From NCBI RefSeq assembly GCF_022695985.1, contig NZ_JAAPBF010000020.1:1-63454 (forward strand): a stretch of DNA of 63,454 bases, in the 5' to 3' direction. Origin of the DNA: Streptomyces sp. NP-1717 (lineage in GTDB: Bacteria > Actinomycetota > Actinomycetes > Streptomycetales > Streptomycetaceae). A model generated the notes under the pieces. It worked only from the letters and a program-made list of their open reading frames with translations. It ran no database searches and was not told the origin of the DNA. The position numbers and the translations under genes were made by a program. The first letter of the stretch is position 1. Each line of letters begins with the position of its first letter. Positions 42,355 to 50,521 of this stretch are shown here, piece by piece.

Positions 42355-43092
42355 ATGACGACTGGTCACGGTGGGAACGGTGCGGACGGTTGGAGCGCGG
42401 CGGTGCACGAACGGCTCGGCCTCGGCCGGCTGCTCCCGCTGGGCGAAGCGGCGGACGGGGTGTGGCTGGCCGAACGGGCGGCGGCGACCGCGCTGAGGCG
42501 GAGCACGGCGGAAGTGCCCGGCACCGCGCTGGGCCGGCTGAGGCTCTGTCTGGCGGACCCCGGCTCGGCGGACCGGCCCGCCGTGAGGCCGCCGCCGAGC
42601 GCGCTGCCGCCGGGGGCGCTCCGTATCGAGGGCGACTTCGCGACGGTCGGGGGCGAGCCCCTGCCCGCCGTGGCGGAACGGCTGCGCACGGCCCTGTACC
42701 AGCACGCGGTGGAGCGGCTGGGGCTGCGGGTGTCGGAGGTGGACCTGCGGGTGACGGCGCTGCTGGAGAAGCCGGGTTCGGACTCCTCGGGTACCACTGC
42801 GCCAGTCGGGGCAGTCGCGGTCGCTCCGAGGGGCACGGCGGCGGTCGTCGCGGCGAACGTCCCCGGTGTCGCCCATCTGTCCGGGGCGCTCGGCGCGCCG
42901 GTGCTCGTCACGAGGGGCCATGTCCGCGTCGAGCTGGCGACGGCGGAGGGCCACCGCCCGTCCGAGGTGGCGCGCGCGGTGAGGCGGCAGGTCTCGGCGT
43001 CACTGCCGAGCCACCCGACGGTGGCGGTCCTGATCACCTCGGTGGATGTCCCCGGCGGGGGCCGGAAAGGCCCGTCCGGCGATCGTCCCTGA
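42355..43092 (+). CDS. Streptomyces protein of unknown function (so-called nucleopolyhedrovirus P10 family)
   Basis: 245-residue protein divergent from the Asp23 operon. Two related halves are visible: an N-terminal block (WSAAVHERLGLGRLLPLGEAADGVWLAERAA) leading to ALYQHAVERLGLRVSEVDLRVTALLE, and a C-terminal block (PGVAHLSGALGAPVLVTRGHVRVELATAEGHRPSEVARAVRRQVSASLPSHPTVAVLITSVDV) that looks like the Asp23/AmaP alpha/beta repeat. The database-style name refers to a viral protein and is misleading. Position and fold suggest a link to the Asp23 system. There is no good ribosome site at ATG 42355. Confidence 0.75.
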   Translation: MTTGHGGNGADGWSAAVHERLGLGRLLPLGEAADGVWLAERAAATALRRSTAEVPGTALGRLRLCLADPGSADRPAVRPPPSALPPGALRIEGDFATVGGEPLPAVAERLRTALYQHAVERLGLRVSEVDLRVTALLEKPGSDSSGTTAPVGAVAVAPRGTAAVVAANVPGVAHLSGALGAPVLVTRGHVRVELATAEGHRPSEVARAVRRQVSASLPSHPTVAVLITSVDVPGGGRKGPSGDRP

Positions 43093-43215
43093 ATCCATTG
43101 TCCCGGTGCGCGCGGCCCCCTGTCACCGTTCTCCGGAATGATCTTTCCGCCTGATATGCGCCTTTAGGGTTGCGGGAGTCGAGCACAACGCACCTACGCA
43201 TCATTGGAGTTGAGA

Positions 43216-43722
43216 TTGGCGCACGACATCGCCGCGCTGACGGCGGAACTCATGGACATGGCCGCGGCCGACCACCGGTCCGCCGCGCTCGCGAACAGCG
43301 ACGATCCGGCCGAGCGGCTGGTGTGGCACCGGCTGACCGCACGGCACGGCGACCGGCTCGGCGAGATCATGGACGAGTACGGCTGGCCGACGGCGGAACT
43401 GGTCGGCGAGGAGGCCGCACACGCGGCGTGGCTGGTGGCCCAGCACTCCGACCGGCAGCTCGACGTCCAGCGTCGCGCGCTGAAGCACCTGGAGCGGGCG
43501 GTGTCGGAGGGCTCGGCCGGCCCGCGCGAGCTGGCCTTTCTGCGCGACCGCACGCTGGTCAACGACGGCCGCGAGCAGATCTACGGCACGCAGATCGCGG
43601 GCGTGAAGGACGGATCGCCGGTTCCGTGGCCCTGCGAGGAGCCCGAACGCGTGAACGAACTCCGCGCAGAGGTGGGCATCGAGCCGTTCGACGAGTACGT
43701 GACCCGTTTCGCGCCGGCCTGA
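43216..43722 (+). CDS. DUF6624 family protein
   Basis: 168-residue soluble protein. Features matching DUF6624 are an N-terminal helix (LTAELMDMAAADHRSAA), the RHGDRLGEIMDEYGWPTAELVGEEAAHAAWLVAQHSD core, and LAFLRDRTLVNDGREQIYGTQIAG near the C-terminus. TTG 43216, placed after GGAG, gives the best start; a TTG at 43204 is also in frame. The gene ends 31 bp before a MITE-like element. The function is unknown. Confidence 0.8.
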   Translation: MAHDIAALTAELMDMAAADHRSAALANSDDPAERLVWHRLTARHGDRLGEIMDEYGWPTAELVGEEAAHAAWLVAQHSDRQLDVQRRALKHLERAVSEGSAGPRELAFLRDRTLVNDGREQIYGTQIAGVKDGSPVPWPCEEPERVNELRAEVGIEPFDEYVTRFAPA

Positions 43723-43752
43723 CACCCGTCCGGCGGGATCCGGGAGAAGGCC

Positions 43753-43934
43753 CTGGGGCGTGTCCGCCAAGTCGCGCCCGGGCCCGCGACGCCTGGCACG
43801 GCACCTCGCCGCGTTGTCGGACCCGGCCGAGTACGCCCGGTACGAGGCTGGTCCTCCGCCTTGCGATGCACCGCACCAGACGCCGCGGGCCCCGCCCTAC
43901 GGGCGGACGACGCCACTTCGCGGACAGGCCCTAG
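43753..43934. mobile_element. MITE-like palindromic element, copy 3
   Basis: 182 bp non-coding element bounded by imperfect terminal inverted repeats: left CTGGGGCGTGTCCGCCAAGT and right (inverted) CTAGGGCCTGTCCGCGAAGT, with 3 mismatches in 20. The interior matches the element at 53470-53650 over its length, including CTGGCAC...CGCCGCGTTGTCGG, GTACGCCCGGTACGAGG and CCTCCGCCTTGCGAT. Internal stems are GGGCCCGCG/CGCGGGCCC and CCGCCC/GGGCGG. It has no transposase. It lies between two convergent genes, and its CTAG end supplies the stop codon of the enoyl-CoA hydratase gene. Confidence 0.78.
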
Positions 43935-44722
43935 TCCCCCAGGCCCGCCAGGTCGCGCAGGCGGCGTGCCTGGGACGCGCGTTCGGCGGCGCGCTGCTCG
44001 TCGTACGTACGCGACGACGCGCCCAGCAGCAGCGCCTTCGTCTCGATCGTCGCGTCGCGCGGCGCGGCGAGGAGCGCGGCCGTCAGGTCGCCCACCGCCG
44101 CGTCGAGTTCGGCCGGCGGTACGACGAGATTGGCGAGGCCGGTGCGCTCGGCCTCGTCGGCCAGGACGAAGCGGCCCGTCGCGCAGATCTCCAGCGCGCG
44201 GGCGTAGCCGACGAGACCGACGAGGGGGTGCGTACCGGCGAGGTCGGGGACCAGCCCGAGGCTGGTCTCGCGCATGGCGAACTGCACGTCCGACGCGACG
44301 ACCCGCAGATCGCAGCCCAGCGCGAGCTGGAATCCGGCGCCGATGGCGTGCCCCTGGACGGCGGCGATCGACACGATGTCGCTCCGGCGCCACCAGGTGA
44401 AGGCGGACTGGTACTCGGCGATTACCGCGTCCAGCTCCGTGTCGGAACGGCGCGCCAGCTCCGGGAAGGAGGGTTCACCGTCGAAGCCCTCGGGACTGAA
44501 CGCCTGCCGGTCGAGGCCCGCGGAGAAGGACTTGCCTTCGCCGCGCAGCACGACGACCCGCACGCTGCCTGGCAGTGACTGCCCGGCTTCCGTCAACGCC
44601 CGCCACAGAGCGGGAGACTGAGCGTTGCGCTTGGCCGGGTTGGTCAGGGTCACCGTGGCAACCGCGTCCTCGACGGTGAGCCGTACGCCGTCCTTGTCGA
44701 GCACGTGATCGAGCGAAGTCAT
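43931..44722 (-). CDS. Enoyl-CoA hydratase/isomerase family protein
   Basis: 263-residue crotonase-fold protein. The family signature is VSIAAVQGHAIGAGFQLALGCDLRVVASDVQFAMRE (about residues 120-155), with the oxyanion-hole residues in FSAGLDRQ and GHAIGAG; the glutamates of true hydratases are not clearly both present (TSLGLVPDLAG). ATG 44722 follows GGAGGCG. The stop codon TAG (43933-43931) comes from the CTAG terminus of the adjoining MITE-like element, so the native C-terminus may have been altered. The substrate is unknown. Confidence 0.9.
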   Translation of the reverse strand: MTSLDHVLDKDGVRLTVEDAVATVTLTNPAKRNAQSPALWRALTEAGQSLPGSVRVVVLRGEGKSFSAGLDRQAFSPEGFDGEPSFPELARRSDTELDAVIAEYQSAFTWWRRSDIVSIAAVQGHAIGAGFQLALGCDLRVVASDVQFAMRETSLGLVPDLAGTHPLVGLVGYARALEICATGRFVLADEAERTGLANLVVPPAELDAAVGDLTAALLAAPRDATIETKALLLGASSRTYDEQRAAERASQARRLRDLAGLGD

Positions 44723-44776
44723 GGGACGCCTCCGGTTCGGTGCAGTCAGCACGCCTAGCTAAGTGACTGCACAGTA

Positions 44777-44811
44777 ACCACCCGGTCGACCGCGACGACC
44801 GGCCGGGTGGT
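44777..44811 (-). terminator. Hairpin after gbn
   Basis: ACCACCCGG / CCGGGTGGT, with an alternative inner stem CCGGTCG / CGACCGG, between the gbn stop and the start of the hydratase gene. Confidence 0.65.
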
Positions 44812-44851
44812 CACCGGCGGAACCGGTGGCCGGAGAAGCTGTGCGCGGCCG

Positions 44852-45070
44852 TCAGGCCGAGGCCTTCTTGCCGCGCGTCGCTCCACCGCGTCCCCGGAGT
44901 GTGACTCCGGACTCGCTGAGCATCCGGTGGACGAATCCGTAGGACCGGCCCGTTTCCTCGGCCAGCGCACGGATACTCGCACCGGAGTCGTACTTCTTCT
45001 TCAGGTCTGCCGCGAGCTTGTCGCGCGCGGGGCCGGTTACCCGGCTGCCCTTCTTCAGAGTCTCGGCCAC
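44852..45070 (-). CDS. gbn: Gbn-type GATC-binding nucleoid-associated protein
   Basis: 72-residue basic helix-turn-helix protein. The sequence VAETLKKGSRVTGPARDKL, then ADLKKKYDSGASIRALAEETGRS and YGFVHRMLSESGVTLRGRGG, ending TRGKKASA, matches what I recall of SCO1839, described as Gbn, a small Streptomyces nucleoid-associated protein that binds GATC-containing sites and affects development. The HTH spans about residues 28-58. GTG 45070 follows GAGGAGG. It lies between the enoyl-CoA hydratase and ABC-F genes. Three GATC sites cluster 287-325 bp upstream. Confidence 0.9.
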   Translation of the reverse strand: MAETLKKGSRVTGPARDKLAADLKKKYDSGASIRALAEETGRSYGFVHRMLSESGVTLRGRGGATRGKKASA

Positions 45071-45406
45071 CCGTGCCTCCTCATGAAAATGCGCTCTGGA
45101 CTTCTCATGATCACCCCTCGGGGCGCTCCTGGCCACCCATTCAGCAAGGTTCCCGTCACAAGCTTCGAGGGAGCCCCGCAACCGAACACGAACGGAATGA
45201 CGAATTCCAGACCGGCGCGGGCAGGGCCGCCGACGGACACACAGGGGAAACAGCAGGTCAGACGCCGTACGCCGGGACGCTGGGTGAACTGGTCCCGGAA
45301 CGGCCTGATAGTCGGCGCGCCACGCCAAAGTACGAGAGGCACTCACTCAGATGATGGATCACCGCTGAGCCGAATGATCCATACGCGGTGGATCACGCCC
45401 GTGCCG
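45071..45406 (-). promoter_or_regulatory. gbn upstream region with clustered GATC sites
   Basis: 336 bp without a gene. GATC occurs at 45109-45112, 45357-45360, 45376-45379 and 45391-45394. The last three form TGGATCA, TGATCCA, TGGATCA with centre spacings of 19 and 15 bp, so the outer pair are direct and the middle one inverted. Since Gbn binds GATC, self-binding is plausible. The rest of the interval shows no coding frame with Streptomyces codon bias. Confidence 0.5.
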
Positions 45407-47005
45407 TCAGGCCAGGGCCACCAGGTCCGCGTAGTCCGCGCCCCAGAGGTCCTCGACACCGTCGGGCAGCAGGATGATCCGCTCCGGTTCGAGGGCCTGG
45501 ACGGCGCCCTCGTCGTGCGTGACGAGGATGACCGCGCCCTTGTACGTGCGCAGCGCGCCGAGGATCTCCTCGCGGCTGGCCGGGTCGAGGTTGTTCGTGG
45601 GCTCGTCGAGGAGCAGCACGTTGGCCGACGAGACGACCAGGGTCGCGAGGGCGAGGCGGGTCTTCTCGCCGCCGGACAGGACGCGGGCGGGCTTCTCGAC
45701 GTCGTCCCCGGAGAAGAGGAAGGAGCCGAGGGTCTTGCGGACGTCGACCAGGTCGAGGTCGGGGGCGGAGGAGCGCATGTTCTCCAGGACCGAGCGGTCG
45801 GGGTCGAGCGTCTCGTGCTCCTGCGCGTAGTAGCCGAGCTTGAGGCCGTGGCCCGGCGTCACCTCACCGGTGTCGGGCTTCTCCACTCCGGCGAGCAGCC
45901 GCAGCAGCGTGGTCTTGCCCGCGCCGTTGAGGCCGAGGATGACGACGCGTGAGCCCTTGTCGATGGCCAGGTCGACGTCCGTGAAGATCTCCAGGGAGCC
46001 GTACGACTTCGACAGGCCCTCGGCCGTCAGCGGCGTCTTGCCGCACGGCGCGGGGTCGGGGAAGCGCAGCTTGGCGACCTTGTCGGACTGGCGTACCGCC
46101 TCCAGGCCCGACAGCAGGCGCTCCGCGCGGCGCGCCATGTTCTGGGCGGCGACGGTCTTGGTGGCCTTGGCGCGCATCTTGTCGGCCTGCGAGTTGAGCG
46201 TGGCGGCCTTCTTCTCCGCGTTGGCCCGCTCGCGCTTGCGCCGCTTCTCGTCCGACTCGCGCTGCTGCTGGTAGAGCTTCCAGCCCATGTTGTAGACGTC
46301 GATCTGGGAGCGGTTGGCGTCCAGGTAGAAGACCTTGTTGACGACCGTCTCGACGAGGTCGACGTCGTGGGAGATGACGATGAAGCCGCCGCGGTACGTC
46401 TTGAGGTAGTCCCGCAGCCAGACGATGGAGTCGGCGTCGAGGTGGTTCGTCGGCTCGTCCAGGAGCAGGGTGTCGGCGTCCGAGAAGAGGATGCGGGCGA
46501 GTTCGACGCGCCGGCGCTGACCGCCGGAGAGCGTGTGGAGGGGCTGGCCGAGGACCCGGTCGGGCAGGCCGAGCGCGGCGGCGATGGTGGCGGCCTCGGA
46601 CTCGGCGGCGTAACCGCCCTTGGTGAGGAACTCCGTCTCCAGGCGCTCGTACTTCTTCATCGCCTTCTCGCGGGTGGCGCCCTTGCCGTTCGCCATCCGG
46701 TCCTCGTTCTCGCGCATCTTCTTCAGGACGGAGTCGAGGTCGCGGGCCGAGAGGATGCGGTCGCGGGCGAGGGTGTCGAGGTCACCGGTGCGCGGGTCCT
46801 GCGGCAGATAGCCGACGTCGCCCGAGCGGGTGATCGTGCCGGCGGCGGGGGTGCCTTCACCCGCGAGGCATTTGGTGAGGGTGGTCTTGCCCGCTCCGTT
46901 GCGGCCCACGAGGCCGACGCGGTCGCCCTTGGCGATGCGGAAGGAGGCTGACTCGATGAGGATGCGAGCGCCGGCGCGCAACTCGACACCGGTGGCGGTG
47001 ATCAC
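45407..47005 (-). CDS. ABC-F family ATPase (ribosome-associated type)
   Basis: 532-residue soluble protein with two ABC domains and no membrane segment, the ABC-F layout of translation factors and antibiotic-resistance proteins. Domain 1 has GRNGAGKTT, LSGGQRRR and LLLDEPTNHLD. A charged linker rich in Lys, Arg and Ala (about residues 240-300: KRRKRERANAEKKAATLNSQADKMRAK) is the P-site tRNA interaction motif region. Domain 2 has GLNGAGKTT, LSGGEKTR and LLLDEPTNNLD. GTG 47005 is the start. A housekeeping role is more likely than resistance. Confidence 0.93.
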   Translation of the reverse strand: MITATGVELRAGARILIESASFRIAKGDRVGLVGRNGAGKTTLTKCLAGEGTPAAGTITRSGDVGYLPQDPRTGDLDTLARDRILSARDLDSVLKKMRENEDRMANGKGATREKAMKKYERLETEFLTKGGYAAESEAATIAAALGLPDRVLGQPLHTLSGGQRRRVELARILFSDADTLLLDEPTNHLDADSIVWLRDYLKTYRGGFIVISHDVDLVETVVNKVFYLDANRSQIDVYNMGWKLYQQQRESDEKRRKRERANAEKKAATLNSQADKMRAKATKTVAAQNMARRAERLLSGLEAVRQSDKVAKLRFPDPAPCGKTPLTAEGLSKSYGSLEIFTDVDLAIDKGSRVVILGLNGAGKTTLLRLLAGVEKPDTGEVTPGHGLKLGYYAQEHETLDPDRSVLENMRSSAPDLDLVDVRKTLGSFLFSGDDVEKPARVLSGGEKTRLALATLVVSSANVLLLDEPTNNLDPASREEILGALRTYKGAVILVTHDEGAVQALEPERIILLPDGVEDLWGADYADLVALA

Positions 47006-47239
47006 GGAAAAACTCCAGGGCGGTATGGACGGCGGAAGGGCGGGCGGAGGGGATTCTTCGACGCCGGCTAATGCACAAGGAGAAATGCCATACGGCCGAG
47101 TCTACCGGGGCCGGACAACTGGTTTTCGCCCGGCGGGGTCCCGCCGGGACGGCCGGCCGGGCTGCGTTGTCGGTGACCGATGCCAGACTGGGAGAACTGA
47201 GACGCAGGTCACAGCCGAACGCGGAGAAGGGTGATCAGC

Positions 47240-47641
47240 ATGGCCGGTGTGCCCACTGTCTGTCCGACGCTCGTGTACGAGGACGCGAAGGCTGCCATCA
47301 GGACGCTGAAGGACGCCTTCGGCTTCAGGGAGGTGAGTGTGTACGAGGGCGAGGACGGCAGCGTGCTCCATGCCGAACTGGCCCATGGGAGCGGCATGGT
47401 GATGCTGGGGTCCCGGAAGGGCGAGGGCGTCTTCGCCGAGGCGATGGCGGGCGGCGGGCCCGCCGGGATCTATGTGGTCGTCGAGGACGTCGACGCGCAC
47501 CACGCGCGCGCCGTGGAGCAGGGCGTGGAGATCCTGATGCCGCCCACCGACCAGGACTACGGCTCGCGGGACTACATGGCGCGCGACGCGGAGGGCAACG
47601 TGTGGAGCTTCGGGACGTACGCGCCGGGTGCCGGCGGCTGA
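47240..47641 (+). CDS. VOC family protein (glyoxalase/bleomycin resistance fold)
   Basis: 133-residue vicinal-oxygen-chelate protein. The two beta-alpha-beta-beta-beta modules are visible: CPTLVYEDAKAAIRTLKDAFGFREV with the strand VLHAELAHGSGMVMLGS, and GIYVVVEDVDAHHARAVEQGVEI with YGSRDYMARDAEGNVWSFGTYAP. The YGSRDYxxxDPxGNxWxF pattern fits the PhnB-like/YdcR-type antibiotic or toxin-binding subgroup. ATG 47240 follows GGAGAAGG at 9 bases. The ligand is unknown. Confidence 0.88.
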   Translation: MAGVPTVCPTLVYEDAKAAIRTLKDAFGFREVSVYEGEDGSVLHAELAHGSGMVMLGSRKGEGVFAEAMAGGGPAGIYVVVEDVDAHHARAVEQGVEILMPPTDQDYGSRDYMARDAEGNVWSFGTYAPGAGG

Positions 47642-47667
47642 CCGCCGCGCGGTGCGGGAGCGGCCGG

Positions 47668-47699
47668 GGTCCGCGCGGACGGCCCCGTCCGCGCGGACC
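47668..47699. terminator. 13 bp perfect hairpin between convergent genes
   Basis: GGTCCGCGCGGAC / GTCCGCGCGGACC with a 6-base loop, ending 3 bp before the stop of the leftward gene. Confidence 0.78.
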
Positions 47700-47701
47700 G
47701 G

Positions 47702-49129
47702 TCAGGCTCCGCCGGTGTGGACCTGGAAGGCGGCGCGGCGTACGGCCTTCGCGAGGGCCGGGTCCGGGTGCGCGGCGGCCAGGGCGACCAGCACCTGCAC
47801 GGTGCGGGGGTGGCCGACGGCCCTGACCTCGTCGAGCAGGGCGGGGACGGTGCCCTGGACGGCCGAGTCGAGATGGCGGACGAGCAGCGCGGTCTCGCCG
47901 TGGTCGGCGACGGCCGCCGCGGTGTCGACCCAGAGCCAGGTCGACTCCTCACGGGTGAGGACGTCGGGCGCGTCCTCGGGGTCGGTGCCGTCGTGCTCGG
48001 CGAGCCAGAGCAGCGCGTAGGGGCGCAGGGAGGGTTCGGCGGAGGCGGTGCGCACCTCGGGCTCGGCGGGGGCGCCGACGACGCGCAGGGCCTCGAAGGC
48101 CAGTCCGCGCAGGAGCGCGTCCTCGCCGCGTGCCACGGCGAGGAGTTCGGCGACGGCGCTGCCGACGGTGCGGGCGGCGAGCCAGGCGCGGTACTCCGCG
48201 CGGGCCGGTCCGGGGGTGAGCCGGGCGCAGCCGCGCAGCATGTTGTCGGCGGACTGCTCGATGTTGCCCGCCGGGCTCTGCGCGGCGACGCAGATCTGCT
48301 CCAGCTTGACCCAGACCGCCCAGTTGCCGAGCGGGGTGAGGGTCGCCTGCCCCGCGCCGAGCGTCAGCGCGCCGACGGCGGCCAGGCCCTCCAGGGCCCA
48401 GTCGAGGAGCGGCGGCAGCGGGACGGCGGCGGTGGCCGGCGCGGGTTCGGGCTCCGGCGCGGACGCTGTCGGGGCCGCCGTGGGACCGGACGCGGCCCGG
48501 GGGTCGTACGGCACCTCGCAGCGCTCGTCGCGCAGCTCCGCGACGCGCTGCTGGAGCAGGTCCAGCAGGGCCGGTACGGGCACGGGGCCCGCCGAGAGCT
48601 GGAGGAGGGAGAGCACCTGGGGGACGGCTTCGACGACCTCGGCGACCGTCGCCGGGGCGACGTCGTCGGGGGCGGCGTGGACGAGCGACCAGGCGTCGAA
48701 GAGGGCGACCCAGCCGCGCAGGACGGCGGAGTCGTCCCGGTCCCAGGCGCGCAGACGCCAGCCGGGGCGTGCGGTGGTGCCGTGCAGTTCGACGAGACCG
48801 GCGAGCCGGGCGCGGTCCCAGCCCGCGCTCACCTGGTCCGCGGTCAACTCAAGTGCGGTGGCGGCACGTTCGCGTGCCTTCGGGGCGAGCGGGCCCGCGC
48901 CGGGGTCCCGGTCGGCCGCCGCCCAGCGGGCGATCCGTACGGCGTCGGCGAGGACGGCCCTCGCCTGACGGGCCAGCTCCGCGGGGGGCGGTGTGCCCTC
49001 CGGCGGACGGGGCGCCGGACGTGTTCGTCCGGTGGTCACGGCCCGTCGGGCCGTGGACAGGGCTCGCGGGCGGACGAGTCGGAGTCTGGAGTTGCGCGCC
49101 AATTGCTCATCAGGCTTTCGGGACGTCAC
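47702..49129 (-). CDS. Large helical protein of unknown function, HEAT-like C-terminus
   Basis: 475-residue soluble, Ala/Leu/Arg-rich protein. I do not recognise a named family. The C-terminal 130 residues (LLRGLAFEALRVVGAPAE, TALLVRHLDSAVQGTVPALLDEVRAVGHPRTVQVLVALAAAHPDPALAKAVRRAAFQ) read like two or three HEAT-type helical repeats. The middle has a Pro/Ala/Glu-rich spacer (about residues 210-245). The GTG at 49129 is the best available start, though it has only GGGAAG upstream at a long distance. No membrane segment or signal peptide is present. Confidence 0.78.
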   Translation of the reverse strand: MTSRKPDEQLARNSRLRLVRPRALSTARRAVTTGRTRPAPRPPEGTPPPAELARQARAVLADAVRIARWAAADRDPGAGPLAPKARERAATALELTADQVSAGWDRARLAGLVELHGTTARPGWRLRAWDRDDSAVLRGWVALFDAWSLVHAAPDDVAPATVAEVVEAVPQVLSLLQLSAGPVPVPALLDLLQQRVAELRDERCEVPYDPRAASGPTAAPTASAPEPEPAPATAAVPLPPLLDWALEGLAAVGALTLGAGQATLTPLGNWAVWVKLEQICVAAQSPAGNIEQSADNMLRGCARLTPGPARAEYRAWLAARTVGSAVAELLAVARGEDALLRGLAFEALRVVGAPAEPEVRTASAEPSLRPYALLWLAEHDGTDPEDAPDVLTREESTWLWVDTAAAVADHGETALLVRHLDSAVQGTVPALLDEVRAVGHPRTVQVLVALAAAHPDPALAKAVRRAAFQVHTGGA

Positions 49130-49298
49130 GGGTGCAGTCTTCCCGCTGATTGCCCGAAAGCCCAAACGGAACCTCCCGGCCGGGCCTCCAACGGCCGGTC
49201 ACCCGCCCGGGAAGACACCGGACCGGAGGGTGGCCGAGGCGTGCTCCGGGCCGCCTCCGTACGGAAGTCGGGCCACGTGGGGCCCTGGAGGCGCGGGG

Positions 49299-50426
49299 CT
49301 ACATGAGGGGCGTGAGAAAGCGGCGGAGCGTCTCCTCGTAGCCGACGGGGTCGGCGTTCCACATCGCGCCGTGCGGGGCGTCGGAGACCGTGTGCAGGCT
49401 GACCAGTTCGGGGCGGCGCGCGGCGAGTTCACGGGACGGGTACCAGGGCGCCAGGGCGTCGTCGGGGCCGTGCACGATCAGCGTCGGGACGTGGAGCTTC
49501 CCCGGATCGGCGACCACGGGCAGTCTGCCGCCGCGCAGTCCGGTGCGGCCCTGCGCCGCGCGGACGGCGAGCGGCAGGAGGGGCCCCGGGGTGCGGCGCG
49601 CGGTGGCCAGGGCGCGCAGCGTGGCCTCCCAGTCGAGCACGGGGCTGTCGAGGACGAGTCCGGTGATCCGGTCGCGCTGGCCGGATTTCCCGGCGGCGTG
49701 CAGGGCCATCGTGGCTCCGACGGACCAGCCGTACAGGATGACGTGTTCGGCGCCGTCCCGGACGGCGTAGCGGATCGCCGCGTCCAGGTCGCGCCATTCG
49801 GAGTCGCCGAGGTGTCCGAGGCCGTCCGGGGAGGGCGGTGCGCCGCGGTCGCCCCGGTAGGCCAGGTTCAGCACCGGGAACTGCTGGTCCACCAGGAACT
49901 CCATGACGTTCATGGGGTGCTCCAAGGTGGTGCCGAGTCCGTGCGCGGTGATCACCCAGGTGTCGCGGCTGCCGGGGACGAACCAGCCGGGCAGCGCGCC
50001 GAGTTCGCCGGGGATCTCCACCAGGTCGTGGTCGATGCCCAGCGCGGTGGTGGGGTCGCCGTGGTGGAGCTGGGGCGTGAGCCGGACGCGGCTGCCGGCG
50101 CCGAGGGTGCCCCGCTGGACGCGCTCCAGTCGGCGCACGACCGTGTCGGGAGGGTGCGGTACGTCGTCGATGACCGGGCCGACGACCGCCTGGACGTCCG
50201 CGGATTCCAGGCCGTAGGTGCCGGGGCGCAGGGAGGCGAGGCAGCGGGTCAGGGTGACGCGGCCTGCGGCCGTGGCGTGCACGGCGAGCCGTGGGTCGCC
50301 CGGCAGTGGCCGTCCGGGCGGCGCCTTGAGCGCCGCGTCGCTGGCGTACCGGCCGGCCGCCACCGCGGCCGTACCGACACCGATCACTGTGGTGACGGCT
50401 GCTGCCGTCGCTCTGGCCGGGCGCAT
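49299..50426 (-). CDS. Alpha/beta hydrolase family protein with N-terminal membrane anchor
   Basis: 375-residue hydrolase. An N-terminal hydrophobic stretch (AAAVTTVIGVGTAAVAAGRYASDAAL, about residues 6-31) may anchor or export it. The hydrolase domain has the nucleophile elbow GWSVG in HVILYGWSVGATMALHAAGKSG (Ser about residue 225), the acid Asp in VHGPDDALAPWYPSRE and the catalytic His in SDAPHGAMWNADP. The strand HVPTLIVHG precedes the acid, as usual. ATG 50426 is the start; the apparent longer frame upstream is unbiased. The substrate is unknown. Confidence 0.88.
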   Translation of the reverse strand: MRPARATAAAVTTVIGVGTAAVAAGRYASDAALKAPPGRPLPGDPRLAVHATAAGRVTLTRCLASLRPGTYGLESADVQAVVGPVIDDVPHPPDTVVRRLERVQRGTLGAGSRVRLTPQLHHGDPTTALGIDHDLVEIPGELGALPGWFVPGSRDTWVITAHGLGTTLEHPMNVMEFLVDQQFPVLNLAYRGDRGAPPSPDGLGHLGDSEWRDLDAAIRYAVRDGAEHVILYGWSVGATMALHAAGKSGQRDRITGLVLDSPVLDWEATLRALATARRTPGPLLPLAVRAAQGRTGLRGGRLPVVADPGKLHVPTLIVHGPDDALAPWYPSRELAARRPELVSLHTVSDAPHGAMWNADPVGYEETLRRFLTPLM

Positions 50427-50521
50427 TCCCCCAGTGTCGGTACGGACGGCCGGTACGGCCAGTGGAGCGGGCGTCCGGGGTGAGGGCCGGGGCCCCGTGA
50501 GGCGAGGGGGCGGCGGTGCGG

